Shown here one piece after another: positions 7,891-15,885 of a stretch of DNA of 55,038 bases (its first letter is position 1; every line of letters begins with the position of its first letter). Origin of the DNA: an uncultured Oscillospiraceae bacterium (lineage in GTDB: Bacteria > Bacillota > Clostridia > Oscillospirales > Oscillospiraceae); the NCBI GenBank assembly GCA_947589225.1, contig CANQBC010000013.1, positions 1 to 55,038 on the forward strand, in the 5' to 3' direction. Both the position numbers and the translations under genes were made by a program. The notes below the pieces were generated by a model, which ran no database searches, had not been told where the DNA came from, and worked only from the letters and a program-made list of their open reading frames with translations.

Positions 7891-8690
7891 GAAAGCTTAT
7901 AAAGCACGAGCTGCGGGCCACGGCCCACACCATGCTGCCGGTTCTGGGCATCATGCTGCTCGTCTCCGCCCTTGCAAATCTTGGCGCCCGGCTCATGAAC
8001 GGCAGGGAGGTACCGGCGGTCGTGACCGTTTTATTTACCCTGGTGGTCATTCTTTTCGTGACCGGCCTATTTGCCATCGGCCTTGTCACCGTCCTCCTGA
8101 TGGTCCAGCGTTTCCGGGGAAATCTCCTCCGGGACGAGGGGTACATCATGCACACCCTGCCCGTCTCCGTCCACGCCCACATCTGGAGCAAGGTGATCGT
8201 CTCCACGCTGTGGTACGCGCTGACAGGCGTCACCGTGGTGCTGTCCGTGATGCTGGCCGCCATGGACATCGACTTCATCCGCTCCCTGGGCAAGATGCTG
8301 GGGGAGTTTGCGAAGCTTATGTCGAAGGACATCAAAAACGTGGAGATCCTGACGGAGCTGCTGGCGCTCCTGGTCCTGGGGGGCCTGACCGCAAGCCTCA
8401 GCTTTGACGCGGCGCTCAGCATAGGCCACTCCTTTGCCAACCGCAAGATGCTCCTGTCCGTCTGCGTATTCGTGGGCATGATCATCCTGAGCCAGCTGAC
8501 AACGGTGGGCCTGTTCAACCTTTTCGACTGGATCGGCGTCAACGTCGAGTTGGACGCCTACAACATCACCGGCTTCATGGGCACCTGGCGGTTCGCCTGC
8601 GGCGTGACGGCCCTGCTCATGACATTTTACGGCGCCATATGCTATGGCGTCACGGCTTTCTTTATGAAACGCAGACTGAACCTGGAATAA
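7884..8690 (+). CDS. ABC transporter permease
   Basis: A 268-residue integral membrane protein with about six predicted hydrophobic segments, the first near residues 17-35 and the last near 235-260. It overlaps the ATPase gene by 7 bases and is its obvious membrane partner. The family is poorly conserved and gives no substrate information. Hydrophilic stretches with RNLLRDEGY after the second segment resemble the coupling regions of ABC-2 type permeases. Confidence 0.82.
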   Translation: MLGKLIKHELRATAHTMLPVLGIMLLVSALANLGARLMNGREVPAVVTVLFTLVVILFVTGLFAIGLVTVLLMVQRFRGNLLRDEGYIMHTLPVSVHAHIWSKVIVSTLWYALTGVTVVLSVMLAAMDIDFIRSLGKMLGEFAKLMSKDIKNVEILTELLALLVLGGLTASLSFDAALSIGHSFANRKMLLSVCVFVGMIILSQLTTVGLFNLFDWIGVNVELDAYNITGFMGTWRFACGVTALLMTFYGAICYGVTAFFMKRRLNLE

Positions 8691-8708
8691 TATATGAATA
8701 TGACCGAA

Positions 8709-8733
8709 CGCCCCGGGTATTAAGCCCGGGGCG
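8709..8733 (+). terminator. Hairpin at the end of the ABC operon
   Basis: The stem CGCCCCGGG/CCCGGGGCG (8709-8733) lies 19 bases past the permease stop and is followed by TAATGAT, with no T-run. It ends just before the mutS2 promoter. Confidence 0.6.
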
Positions 8734-8742
8734 TAATGATAC

Positions 8743-8771
8743 TTGAAAACGTGAGCAAAATATGGTATTAT
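8743..8771 (+). promoter_or_regulatory. Promoter of mutS2
   Basis: TTGAAA (8743-8748) and TATTAT (8766-8771) with a 17-base spacer. The start codon is about 190 bases downstream, leaving a long leader. Confidence 0.75.
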
Positions 8772-8793
8772 GCCTGTGTAAGCAAATATAATA

Positions 8794-8930
8794 TTAATTT
8801 TCAGCCGTCCCGCTCCCGCCAATGGGCGGAACTGCGGGGATGGCATAATAACCGCAAAGCGGTTATTATATTTAATTTTCAGCCGTTTTTCTCCCCGGCT
8901 GGCACCGGGAACCGAAAAACATGGCGAATA
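8794..8930 (+). promoter_or_regulatory. Structured mutS2 leader with direct repeats
   Basis: TTAATTTTCAGCCGT occurs at 8794-8808 and again at 8872-8886. After the first copy is a nested stem (8809-8838). Before the second is a perfect 11-bp stem (8845-8869, loop AAA) followed by an AT-rich run, which resembles a terminator. After the second copy a third stem has CCCGG/CCGGG inside TTTTTC/GAAAAA. The layout suggests leader control or a small repeat element. Confidence 0.45.
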
Positions 8931-8963
8931 TAAACAGGATACCCTGTCCGTGGTGGTGACGAC

Positions 8964-11330
8964 ATGACATTATACGAAAAATCCCAGTCCATTCTTGAGC
9001 TGCCGGCGGTACTGGAGATGCTGGCCGCCGAGGCCGTCAGCGACGGGGCCAAGGCCGCGGCGCTGGCCCTTGAGCCGTCCGGCGACAGGGCGGAGGTGGA
9101 GCGCCGGCAGAAGGAGACTACCGACGCCAGGGACATGATGACGCTCTACGCCGCGCCCTCCTTTGACGGGGTGAAGGACATCCGGGACAGCCTCCGCAGG
9201 GCCGACGCCGGGGGGATGCTGAACACCCGGGAACTTACGGAGATAGCCCAGGTGCTGCGCGCGGCGAGAAACGCCATCTCCTACGCCTCCGGCGACGAGG
9301 GCGGCGCCCGGAGCATCGGCTACCTCTTTAACTCCCTCCACGCCAATAAGTACCTGGAGGAGAAGATCACCAATTCCATCATCGGCGAGGGGGAGCTTGC
9401 CGACTCCGCCTCCCCGGAGCTGGCGGACATCCGGAGAGCCATGCGGGTGGCGGGGAGCCGCGTCCGGGAGGCGCTGCAGAAGATCATCACCTCCCCGACC
9501 TATCAGAAGGTGCTGCAGGAGCCCATCATCACCGTGAAAAACGGCCGCTACGTGGTGCCGGTGAAGGCCGAGCACAAGGGGGCGGTGCCGGGACTCACCC
9601 ACGACGTCAGCGCCTCCGGGGCGACCTTGTTCATCGAGCCCATGAGCGCCGTGAAAGCCAACAACGAGATCCGGGAGCTTCTGGCGCGGGAGGAGCGGGA
9701 GATCGAGCGCATTTTGCGGGAGCTCTCCGCCGAGGCGTCTGACTTTTCCGAGGGCATCGCCCTGGACTACGACCTGCTTACCCGGCTTGACCTCATATTC
9801 GCAAAGGCCAAGCTCAGCTACAAGCTTAACTGCGCCCCCCCGGAACTTTCGGACAGGGGGGAGCTTATACTGAAGAAGGCACGCCACCCGCTCCTCCGCC
9901 AGTCCGAAGCTGTGCCCATCGACATCGAGCTGGGCGGGGACTTTGATACGCTGGTGATCACCGGCCCCAACACGGGCGGTAAGACGGTGAGCATCAAGAC
10001 GCTGGGGCTTCTGTGCCTCATGGCCCAGTGCGGACTCCACATCCCGGCGGGGGACGAGAGCCGCGTCCCCCTCTTTGAGAAGATTCTGGCGGACATCGGC
10101 GACGAGCAGTCCATCGAGCAGTCCCTGTCCACATTCTCATCGCATATGACCAACATTGTGGGCATACTTTCTGAATGTGGGGAGGGGAGCCTTGTACTCT
10201 TTGACGAGCTGGGCGCCGGCACCGACCCGGCGGAGGGAGCGGCCCTGGCCGTGGCCATCATCGAGTACGCCCGGAGCGTGGGGACGCGCATTGCCGCCAC
10301 CACCCACTACGCGGAGCTGAAGATCTACGCCATGACGGAAAAGGGCGTCATGAACGCCTCCTGCGAGTTTGACGTCAAGACCCTCAAGCCCACCTACCGC
10401 CTCCTGATGGGTATACCCGGCAAGTCAAACGCCTTCGCCATCTCCGAGCGGCTTGGCCTTCCGAGCCACATCATCGACGACGCCCGCCGAAGGATGGACA
10501 AGGGCGACGCGGACTTCGAGGAGGCCCTGACGAGGCTGGAGGAGAACCGCAGGGCGTCCGAGGAGCGGCGGATGGAGACAGACGAGACGCTGCGGCGTGC
10601 GAAGGAGGATCTGGACGCGGCGGAGAAGGAGCGCAGACGCGCCGAGGAGGAGCGTCTCAAATTCACCAGGAACGCCCGGGGAGAGGCCGAACGCATTATC
10701 GAGGACGCGAAAAGGGCCGCCGACGAGGCGTTTCGCGAGATCGAGCGGATCCGCCGGGAAGCCGCCGACCACACCGACTGGCAGCGGCTCAACGAGGCCA
10801 AGGCGAAGCTCCGCCAGGGCCTCAACGAGGCCCAGGAGCGCGTCACCCCAGAGCGGGAGGCCCCGGTGGAGCGAAAGCCCACCCGGCCGGCGGTGAAGGG
10901 GGACACGGTGGAGATCCTTTCCATCGGCTCGAAGGCCACCGTGCTCGAGGTCAATCCCGATGGTTTGCTCCAGCTCCAGGCGGGTATAATGAAGGTGACC
11001 GCCAAACAGAGCGAGGTCAGAGTTACGGAGCCTGAAAAGGTGAAGGTCAGAACGGCCGCGGTCTCCGTGCCTCTCTCCGCGGAGGGCGCCAAAAGCGAGC
11101 TGGACGTGCGGGGCATGACCGCAGACGAGACCGTGGCGCTGGTGGAGCGCTTTATCGACGGGGCCCAGATGCGGCACCTCAATCAGGTGACCATTATCCA
11201 CGGAAAGGGCACCGGGGTGCTGAGAAAAGCGGTACACGACTGTCTCAAGCGTTCAAAACAGGTGAAAAGCTACCGACTTGGCCGATTCGGCGAGGGCGAA
11301 AGCGGCGTTACTATTGTTGAGATCCGCTGA
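8964..11330 (+). CDS. mutS2: MutS2 ATPase/endonuclease
   Basis: A 788-residue MutS2 protein. Family members suppress homologous recombination or rescue collided ribosomes. The MutS core lacks the mismatch-recognition domain. The ATPase has Walker A GPNTGGKTVS near residue 335, and a Walker B near LVLFDELGAGTDP. A charged coiled coil covers roughly residues 510-630. The C-terminal Smr domain shows ELDVRGM near 711 and the HGKGTGVLR motif near 751. The ATG at 8964 has only a weak upstream GGTGGTG. The gene has its own promoter and structured leader. Confidence 0.95.
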   Translation: MTLYEKSQSILELPAVLEMLAAEAVSDGAKAAALALEPSGDRAEVERRQKETTDARDMMTLYAAPSFDGVKDIRDSLRRADAGGMLNTRELTEIAQVLRAARNAISYASGDEGGARSIGYLFNSLHANKYLEEKITNSIIGEGELADSASPELADIRRAMRVAGSRVREALQKIITSPTYQKVLQEPIITVKNGRYVVPVKAEHKGAVPGLTHDVSASGATLFIEPMSAVKANNEIRELLAREEREIERILRELSAEASDFSEGIALDYDLLTRLDLIFAKAKLSYKLNCAPPELSDRGELILKKARHPLLRQSEAVPIDIELGGDFDTLVITGPNTGGKTVSIKTLGLLCLMAQCGLHIPAGDESRVPLFEKILADIGDEQSIEQSLSTFSSHMTNIVGILSECGEGSLVLFDELGAGTDPAEGAALAVAIIEYARSVGTRIAATTHYAELKIYAMTEKGVMNASCEFDVKTLKPTYRLLMGIPGKSNAFAISERLGLPSHIIDDARRRMDKGDADFEEALTRLEENRRASEERRMETDETLRRAKEDLDAAEKERRRAEEERLKFTRNARGEAERIIEDAKRAADEAFREIERIRREAADHTDWQRLNEAKAKLRQGLNEAQERVTPEREAPVERKPTRPAVKGDTVEILSIGSKATVLEVNPDGLLQLQAGIMKVTAKQSEVRVTEPEKVKVRTAAVSVPLSAEGAKSELDVRGMTADETVALVERFIDGAQMRHLNQVTIIHGKGTGVLRKAVHDCLKRSKQVKSYRLGRFGEGESGVTIVEIR

Positions 11331-11402
11331 ACGTACAGGCGCTTTTGTCAAAATAGCACTATTTTTTCAGGATTTTGTCCCAATATTCGACACAATTATT
11401 TA

Positions 11403-11431
11403 TTGACGAGCGTGGCGCTCTTTGATAGAAT
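11403..11431 (+). promoter_or_regulatory. Promoter of the HPr-like gene
   Basis: TTGACG (11403-11408) and TAGAAT (11426-11431) with a 17-base spacer, 62 bases upstream of the start codon. Confidence 0.75.
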
Positions 11432-11493
11432 GATGACAAGTTTATTAAAATGCGCCGTGGCAAGAGCCTGGGCACTTTTTAGGAGGGGCATTC

Positions 11494-11757
11494 ATGTTTG
11501 CTAAAACAGTCGAGGTCAAGAATCAGGTCGGTCTGAGGGCGAGACCCGCCACTTTCTTCACGCAGAAGGCCAACGAATTTAAGTGCCAGGTCTGGATCGA
11601 GAAGGAAGAGCGCCGGGTCAACGCCAAGAGCCTCCTGGGCGTCCTGTCCCTTGGCATTATCAAGGGCATGTCTATTTCCATTGCCGCAGACGGCGAGGAC
11701 GAGGAGCGTGCCGTCGAGACCCTTTGCGAGCTCATCTCCCGCGATTTTGCCGAGTAA
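11494..11757 (+). CDS. Crh-like HPr family protein with Arg at position 15
   Basis: An 87-residue HPr-fold protein. In a true HPr, His15 in GLHARP accepts phosphate from enzyme I. Here the motif is GLRARPAT with Arg15 (codon AGG), so PTS phosphotransfer at this site is not possible. Ser46 is kept in NAKSLLGVLSLG, the site phosphorylated by HPr kinase. The combination matches Crh of Bacillus, where His15 is Gln, and suggests a purely regulatory role in carbon control. HPr kinase is encoded at 47023-47967. AGGAGG precedes the ATG. It is a single gene with its own promoter and terminator. A genuine HPr would have to lie elsewhere in the genome. Confidence 0.88.
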   Translation: MFAKTVEVKNQVGLRARPATFFTQKANEFKCQVWIEKEERRVNAKSLLGVLSLGIIKGMSISIAADGEDEERAVETLCELISRDFAE

Positions 11758-11771
11758 TTGAAGAGCAAATA

Positions 11772-11810
11772 AAAACGGCCTGTTTCACACAAAATGAAAC
11801 AGGTCGTTTT
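11772..11810 (+). terminator. Terminator of the HPr-like gene
   Basis: The 16-bp stem AAAACGGCCTGTTTCA/TGAAACAGGTCGTTTT has one G-T pair and a 7-base loop. The right arm ends in TTTT. Its A-rich left flank lets it work in both directions. Confidence 0.85.
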
Positions 11811-11842
11811 GGTATACACGCATCCCCCACGGCGGGGGGGGG

Positions 11843-12165
11843 TGTCACGGGAAACCCCGTGACAGGGGGTTGGTCACCGCATGACCGGGATGGTGCCTTC
11901 GACCGAAGGCGGGGTGCGCCGGGGAGGCCCGGTGGGGGATTTACTTTCCTCTTTTTGGATTCCCAAAAAGAGGAAAGTAACAAAGGAGAAAAAAGAACCA
12001 GGGGAGGGATTTCGATTTTCCCTCCCCTGGGACCCCACCTTTTAAAAACGACCAGCTTAGGGGGCCTGCGGGCCCCCTGCTGGACACACCCCCGGGGGGA
12101 CGCACGGACGGGGGCGGGGCTTTGTTAAGGGAAATGCCTTCCCCCTTGTCTGTCCGTAGGGGCGG
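11843..12165 (+). repeat. Multi-hairpin dispersed repeat, copy C
   Basis: Successive stems: TGTCACGGG/CCCGTGACA (11843-11864), GGTCA/TGACC (11872-11886), GCCTTC/GAAGGC (11895-11910), CGCCGGG/CCCGGTG (11917-11934), and a perfect 18-bp AT-rich stem (11941-11980). CAAAGGAGAAAA, a GATTTCG segment, and the 61-base block 12038-12098 shared with copy B follow. The stems hold paired base changes relative to copies A and B. Copy C is in the same orientation as A and opposite to B. Confidence 0.75.
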
Positions 12166-12180
12166 GTTCTAACCCCGCCC
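12160..12180. repeat. GGGCGGG/CCCGCCC hairpin before uvrC
   Basis: A GC-rich stem of about 9 pairs with one extra C in the right arm, at the downstream edge of repeat copy C and 33 bases before the uvrC start. Confidence 0.5.
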
Positions 12181-12213
12181 GTGTTATCTTTTATCTGCAA
12201 GGAGGTCAGGCGT

Positions 12214-14094
12214 ATGACGGAGAATGAGAAGCTTCTTGAACTCCGGGAGAAAGCCGCGGCCCTCCCCTTGAAGCCCGGATGCTACATCATGCATTCCGCC
12301 GACGGGACGGTCATCTACGTCGGGAAGGCCAAGGCCCTTCGCAACCGGGTCAGCTCCTATTTTCACGGCTCCCACAACGCCAAGACCGAGGCGATGATCT
12401 CCAATATCGACGACTTCGAGGTCATTATTGCCAAGAGCGAGTTCGAGGCGCTTGTACTGGAAAACAGCCTCATCAAGCACCACCGGCCCAAGTACAACAT
12501 CCTTCTGAAGGACGACAAGGGCTACCCGTTTGTAAGGCTTGATATCAAGTCAAAATATCCCCGCTTTTCCATCGCGTCCCGGAGGGCTAAAGACGGGGCG
12601 GAGTATTTCGGCCCCTTTGGCTCCCGGGGCAACACCAAAACGGCGCTGGAAATGCTGCTGAAAGCGCTTAAGCTGCCCACCTGTTCGCGGCGGTTCCCCC
12701 GGGATCTTGGAAAGGAACGGCCCTGCCTCAACCACCACATGGGCGTCTGCGACGCCTGGTGCAGGGGAGCGCTCAGCGAGGACGATTACCGGGCGCGCGT
12801 TGATCAGGCCGTCATGGTTCTGAAGGGCAAGGGCAGGGAGCTTTCAGCCCGTCTGACGGAGGAGATGACACGCGCGGCGGAGGATCTGAAATTTGAGGAA
12901 GCCGCGCGTCTGCGGGACACGGTGCGGGCGCTGGGCCTTTTGGAGACGCGGCAGACGGTCCTCAACAAGGGCGCCTCCGACACCGACGCGGTGGGGTACT
13001 TTGAGGGCCAGGTCAAATCCGCCTTTGCCGTGCTCCACTACGTCCAGGGGCAGCTCCTGGCAAAGGACTGTGAGCTTTTTGAGGACCCCCTGGGGGGCTA
13101 TGAGGAGTCCGTGTCCCTGCTTGTACGTCAATACTATATGGACGCGGATCTGATCCCCTCCCGCGTCCTGCTGCCACTTGAGACGGAGGACATGGAGGAG
13201 CTGCAACGCTTTCTTACGGAGAAGGCCGGACACGCGGTGCAGATAACCGTTCCCCAGCGGGGTATGTACCGGGAATTCCTGACCGCCGCCCAGGAGAACG
13301 CCCGGGAGGAGGTGGAGCGCAACACCACCGCCACGGAGCGCGTGTCAAGGACGGCCCAATGGCTCATGGACGCCCTCGGGCTGGACGCGCCGCCGGAGCG
13401 CGTGGAGAGCTTCGATATTTCCAACACCGGCTCCGACGACGTGGTTGCCTCCATGGTGGTATTCATGAGCGGCAAACCAAAAAAGAGCGAATATAAGAAA
13501 TTCAAAATGAAAACAATAGAGGGGCAGGACGACTACGGCTCTATGCGGGAGGCCGTGGGCCGGCGCTTCGCCCGCTACGCCGCCGGGGACGAGGGGTTTG
13601 ACGAGCTTCCGGATCTGCTTCTTATCGACGGCGGGGACAGGCACGCCGCCGCGGCGAAGGAGGCCATGGAGGAAAAGGGCGTCAGCGTCCCCATCTTCGG
13701 CATGGTCAAGGACGACCGGCACCGCACCCGCGCCCTTATAACCTCCGACGGACACGAGATCGGCATCCAGGCAAATCCGGCGGTGTTCGCCTTTATAGGG
13801 AATATCCAGGAGGAAACCCACCGCTTCGCCATCGAGTTCCACCGCTCCCTGCGTTCAAAGCGCGTCAGCCGGTCGCGCCTCGACGGCATACCCGGGGTAG
13901 GGGAGAAGCGGAAAGCGGAGCTTTTAAAGCACTTCAAATCCATCAGGGCCATCGAGGCCGCCGGCGTTGACGAGCTTGCCCGGGTCGTCCCGGGGCCGGC
14001 CGCCAGGGCCGTATATGACCATTTTCACAGCGAGGTGACAGAAAATGAGAGTGATCACGGGACTGGCCAGGGGCAGGAAACTGAAAACGCCTGA
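12214..14094 (+). CDS. uvrC: Excinuclease ABC subunit C
   Basis: UvrC (626 residues) makes both incisions around DNA damage in nucleotide excision repair with UvrA and UvrB. The N-terminal GIY-YIG nuclease is visible as CYIM...VIYVGKAK near residues 21-42. A UvrB-interaction (UVR) motif with DLKFEEAARLRD lies near 220. The RNase H-like nuclease half covers about residues 380-540, with D-x-S near ESFDIS and LLIDGG. The C-terminus has a helix-hairpin-helix GIPGVGEKRKAELLKHF. I chose the ATG at 12214 because AAGGAGG lies 8 bases upstream; the frame extends 33 bases earlier. The 3' end overlaps rsmD by 50 bases. Confidence 0.95.
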   Translation: MTENEKLLELREKAAALPLKPGCYIMHSADGTVIYVGKAKALRNRVSSYFHGSHNAKTEAMISNIDDFEVIIAKSEFEALVLENSLIKHHRPKYNILLKDDKGYPFVRLDIKSKYPRFSIASRRAKDGAEYFGPFGSRGNTKTALEMLLKALKLPTCSRRFPRDLGKERPCLNHHMGVCDAWCRGALSEDDYRARVDQAVMVLKGKGRELSARLTEEMTRAAEDLKFEEAARLRDTVRALGLLETRQTVLNKGASDTDAVGYFEGQVKSAFAVLHYVQGQLLAKDCELFEDPLGGYEESVSLLVRQYYMDADLIPSRVLLPLETEDMEELQRFLTEKAGHAVQITVPQRGMYREFLTAAQENAREEVERNTTATERVSRTAQWLMDALGLDAPPERVESFDISNTGSDDVVASMVVFMSGKPKKSEYKKFKMKTIEGQDDYGSMREAVGRRFARYAAGDEGFDELPDLLLIDGGDRHAAAAKEAMEEKGVSVPIFGMVKDDRHRTRALITSDGHEIGIQANPAVFAFIGNIQEETHRFAIEFHRSLRSKRVSRSRLDGIPGVGEKRKAELLKHFKSIRAIEAAGVDELARVVPGPAARAVYDHFHSEVTENESDHGTGQGQETENA

Positions 14095-14584
14095 CAGTTA
14101 CGATATCCGCCCCACCACCGACAAGGTGAAGGAGGCCATGTTCAACATTGTTCAATTCAACGTCGATGGCGCGAGAGTCCTGGATCTCTTTGCCGGCACG
14201 GGCCAGCTCGGCATCGAGGCGCTCAGCCGGGGCGCCGCCGAGTGCGTGTTTGTGGACAAGTCCCCCGAGGCCATCCGCATTGTGGGGGAAAACCTGCGCG
14301 CCACAGGGCTGGAGAGACGGGCAAGCATTGTCAGAATGGACTCCATCGCCTACCTTGACAGGGCGCGGGGGTTCGACCTTGCGCTCTTAGATCCCCCTTA
14401 CGCCGGGGATCTTCTGGAAAAAGCGTTAAATCTCATTGGAAGATTTGACATTTTAAATAAAAATGGTATAATGATTTGCGAAAGCGACAGAAAGCTCCAG
14501 CTTCCCGCCCTCCCGGAGGACAGATTCGCCCGCCGCGAGTATCTTTACGGGCGGGTGAAGCTGACAACCTTCACAAGGATTTGA
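14045..14584 (+). CDS. rsmD: 16S rRNA (guanine(966)-N2)-methyltransferase RsmD
   Basis: A 179-residue SAM-dependent methyltransferase that modifies G966 of 16S rRNA. The N-terminus MRVITGLARGRKLKTP is the family hallmark. The SAM-binding loop is VLDLFAGTGQLGIEAL and the catalytic motif is LLDPPY near residue 117. The start lies inside the end of uvrC, giving a 50-base overlap in a different frame; the conserved N-terminus supports this start. coaD follows after 4 bases, the common rsmD-coaD pairing. Confidence 0.94.
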   Translation: MRVITGLARGRKLKTPDSYDIRPTTDKVKEAMFNIVQFNVDGARVLDLFAGTGQLGIEALSRGAAECVFVDKSPEAIRIVGENLRATGLERRASIVRMDSIAYLDRARGFDLALLDPPYAGDLLEKALNLIGRFDILNKNGIMICESDRKLQLPALPEDRFARREYLYGRVKLTTFTRI

Positions 14585-14588
14585 TCAA

Positions 14589-15071
14589 ATGAAAATCGCG
14601 GTCTACCCCGGCTCCTTCGATCCCATCACACTGGGGCACCTGAACATAATAAAACGCGCCTCCCGGATCTTTGACAAGGTCTACGTTTGCGTAGCGGTAA
14701 ATTCCGCGAAAAAGCCCCACTTCACCCTGGGGGAGCGGGCGGACTTCGTTCGCCGCGTCACGGAAAAATACGGTAATGTGGAGGTCACCACCTGCGACGG
14801 GCTTCTGGTGGAGTATGCCCGCGCATTGGGCGCCACATTTATTATTAAGGGACTTCGCGCCGTCTCGGATTTTGAGATGGAGTTTCAGATAGCCCTCCTC
14901 AACAAGAAGCTGGCCCCCGAGATTGAGACCGTGTTCCTCACCGCCGACGAGAAGTATACATACCTCTCCTCCACCATAGCCAGGGAGATGGCCGCCTACA
15001 ACGCGGATATTTCCAAGGTGGTGCCGCGGGAAATATCCGAGGACGTGCTGGAAAGACTGCGCATTAAATAA
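14589..15071 (+). CDS. coaD: Phosphopantetheine adenylyltransferase
   Basis: A 160-residue enzyme of coenzyme A synthesis that joins 4'-phosphopantetheine and ATP to form dephospho-CoA. The nucleotidyltransferase motif T-x-G-H is present in PGSFDPITLGHLNII at residues 7-21, and the C-terminal YTYLSSTIAREMA carries the I-S-S-T-x-R type motif. The length matches the family. It is coupled to rsmD by a 4-base gap. Confidence 0.96.
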   Translation: MKIAVYPGSFDPITLGHLNIIKRASRIFDKVYVCVAVNSAKKPHFTLGERADFVRRVTEKYGNVEVTTCDGLLVEYARALGATFIIKGLRAVSDFEMEFQIALLNKKLAPEIETVFLTADEKYTYLSSTIAREMAAYNADISKVVPREISEDVLERLRIK

Positions 15072-15112
15072 AGAAAACTTTATTTTCACACAGGAGAAAG
15101 GATAAGGATATT

Positions 15113-15625
15113 ATGGGTAACGACGTTCAGGAATTGATCGACATGCTGTACAACATGATCACCGACGCCTGGGGGCTCCCCCTCGGCGCGGAAAAGTGCG
15201 TTATTGAGCGAGACAAGGTGCTGGATCTGCTGGACGAGATCAAGGCCCAGCTGCCCGCCGAGCTGGAGGAGGCAAAGAGGCTTGTCGCCAGCCGTACCGA
15301 GTACGTCAACAACGCCAAGAGGGAGGCCGAGTCCTTACGCAAGGTGGCCGAGCAGCGCGCCCGCCAGCTGGTGGATCAGGAGGAGATCGTCCGCGCCGCC
15401 AAGGTGCGCGCTTCGGAGATCGTCTCCGCGGCCGAGGCTAAGTCCGCCGAGCTCAGACGCGTTGCCAATGAGTACGCCGACGACGCCCTGCGCCGCACGG
15501 AGGACGCCATCAACGAGGCCCTCAACGAGGTGAGCCAATCAAGAACCAGGTTTCGCTCGGCCGCCGCGTCCGCGATGTCCCCGCGTGAGAACTCCACCAT
15601 CAGCCAGACCGACATTGAGCTGTGA
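15113..15625 (+). CDS. Coiled-coil protein of the coaD neighbourhood
   Basis: A 170-residue soluble protein. Residues 1-45 resemble the conserved N-terminus of a clostridial family commonly found after coaD (ELIDMLYNMI, then VIERDKVLDLLDEI, then LPAELEEAKR). Residues 45-145 are a continuous Ala/Glu/Arg-rich coiled coil. There is no membrane segment and no nucleotide-binding loop, so names such as ATPase or ATP synthase b-like subunit are not supported. Function is unknown; a DivIVA-like scaffold role is conceivable. It is probably the last gene of the uvrC-rsmD-coaD operon, since a strong terminator follows. Confidence 0.75.
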   Translation: MGNDVQELIDMLYNMITDAWGLPLGAEKCVIERDKVLDLLDEIKAQLPAELEEAKRLVASRTEYVNNAKREAESLRKVAEQRARQLVDQEEIVRAAKVRASEIVSAAEAKSAELRRVANEYADDALRRTEDAINEALNEVSQSRTRFRSAAASAMSPRENSTISQTDIEL

Positions 15626-15671
15626 CAAATTTTTGTGCTATTTGACAAAAAGCCCAAACGGCGTTTTTGAA

Positions 15672-15702
15672 CCCCGAAGGATAATTCCTTCGGGGCTTTT
15701 TT
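15672..15702 (+). terminator. Terminator before mraZ
   Basis: The stem CCCCGAAGG/CCTTCGGGG (15672-15695) is followed by CTTTTTT. A textbook intrinsic terminator that separates the coaD operon from the dcw cluster. Confidence 0.93.
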
Positions 15703-15819
15703 ATGTCTACCGTCCAAAAGCACCCCTTTTCTTCCGGCCGTAAAATGGGGCATATCTTGTATGATTTTTCTTATGTCAACACAACGCCCATAAAAATTTA
15801 ACAAAATGAAAAATACCCC

Positions 15820-15848
15820 TTGCAATTTCCAGCCGCTGCTTTTATAAT
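15820..15848 (+). promoter_or_regulatory. Promoter of the dcw cluster
   Basis: TTGCAA (15820-15825) and a perfect TATAAT (15843-15848) with a 17-base spacer, 116 bases upstream of the mraZ start. Confidence 0.85.
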
Positions 15849-15860
15849 AAAACCATCGAT

Positions 15861-15885
15861 GTGGGGAAGAGTGGTGAAAAGTGCA
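15861..15885 (+). promoter_or_regulatory. Candidate MraZ operator
   Basis: Three GTG-led repeats stand at 10-base intervals: GTGGG (15861), GTGGT (15871), GTGCA (15881). In characterised systems MraZ binds three TGGGN repeats with 5-base spacers just after the mraZ promoter. The spacing fits; the third repeat is degenerate. Confidence 0.65.

Larger units (their letters stand above)
11758..12213. other. Repeat-filled intergenic region before uvrC
   Basis: This 456-base gap holds the HPr-like gene terminator, then repeat copy C (11843-12165), then a GGGCGGG/CCCGCCC hairpin (12160-12180), then the uvrC ribosome site. Open frames here are compositional artefacts of the repeat. I see no clear promoter for uvrC. 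Confidence 0.7.

Noticed and set aside
8970-10040. Long minus-strand frames opposite mutS2, and similar ones opposite cls, dnaE and der
   Set aside because: All are mirror images of conserved genes and have no ribosome site or recognisable domain.
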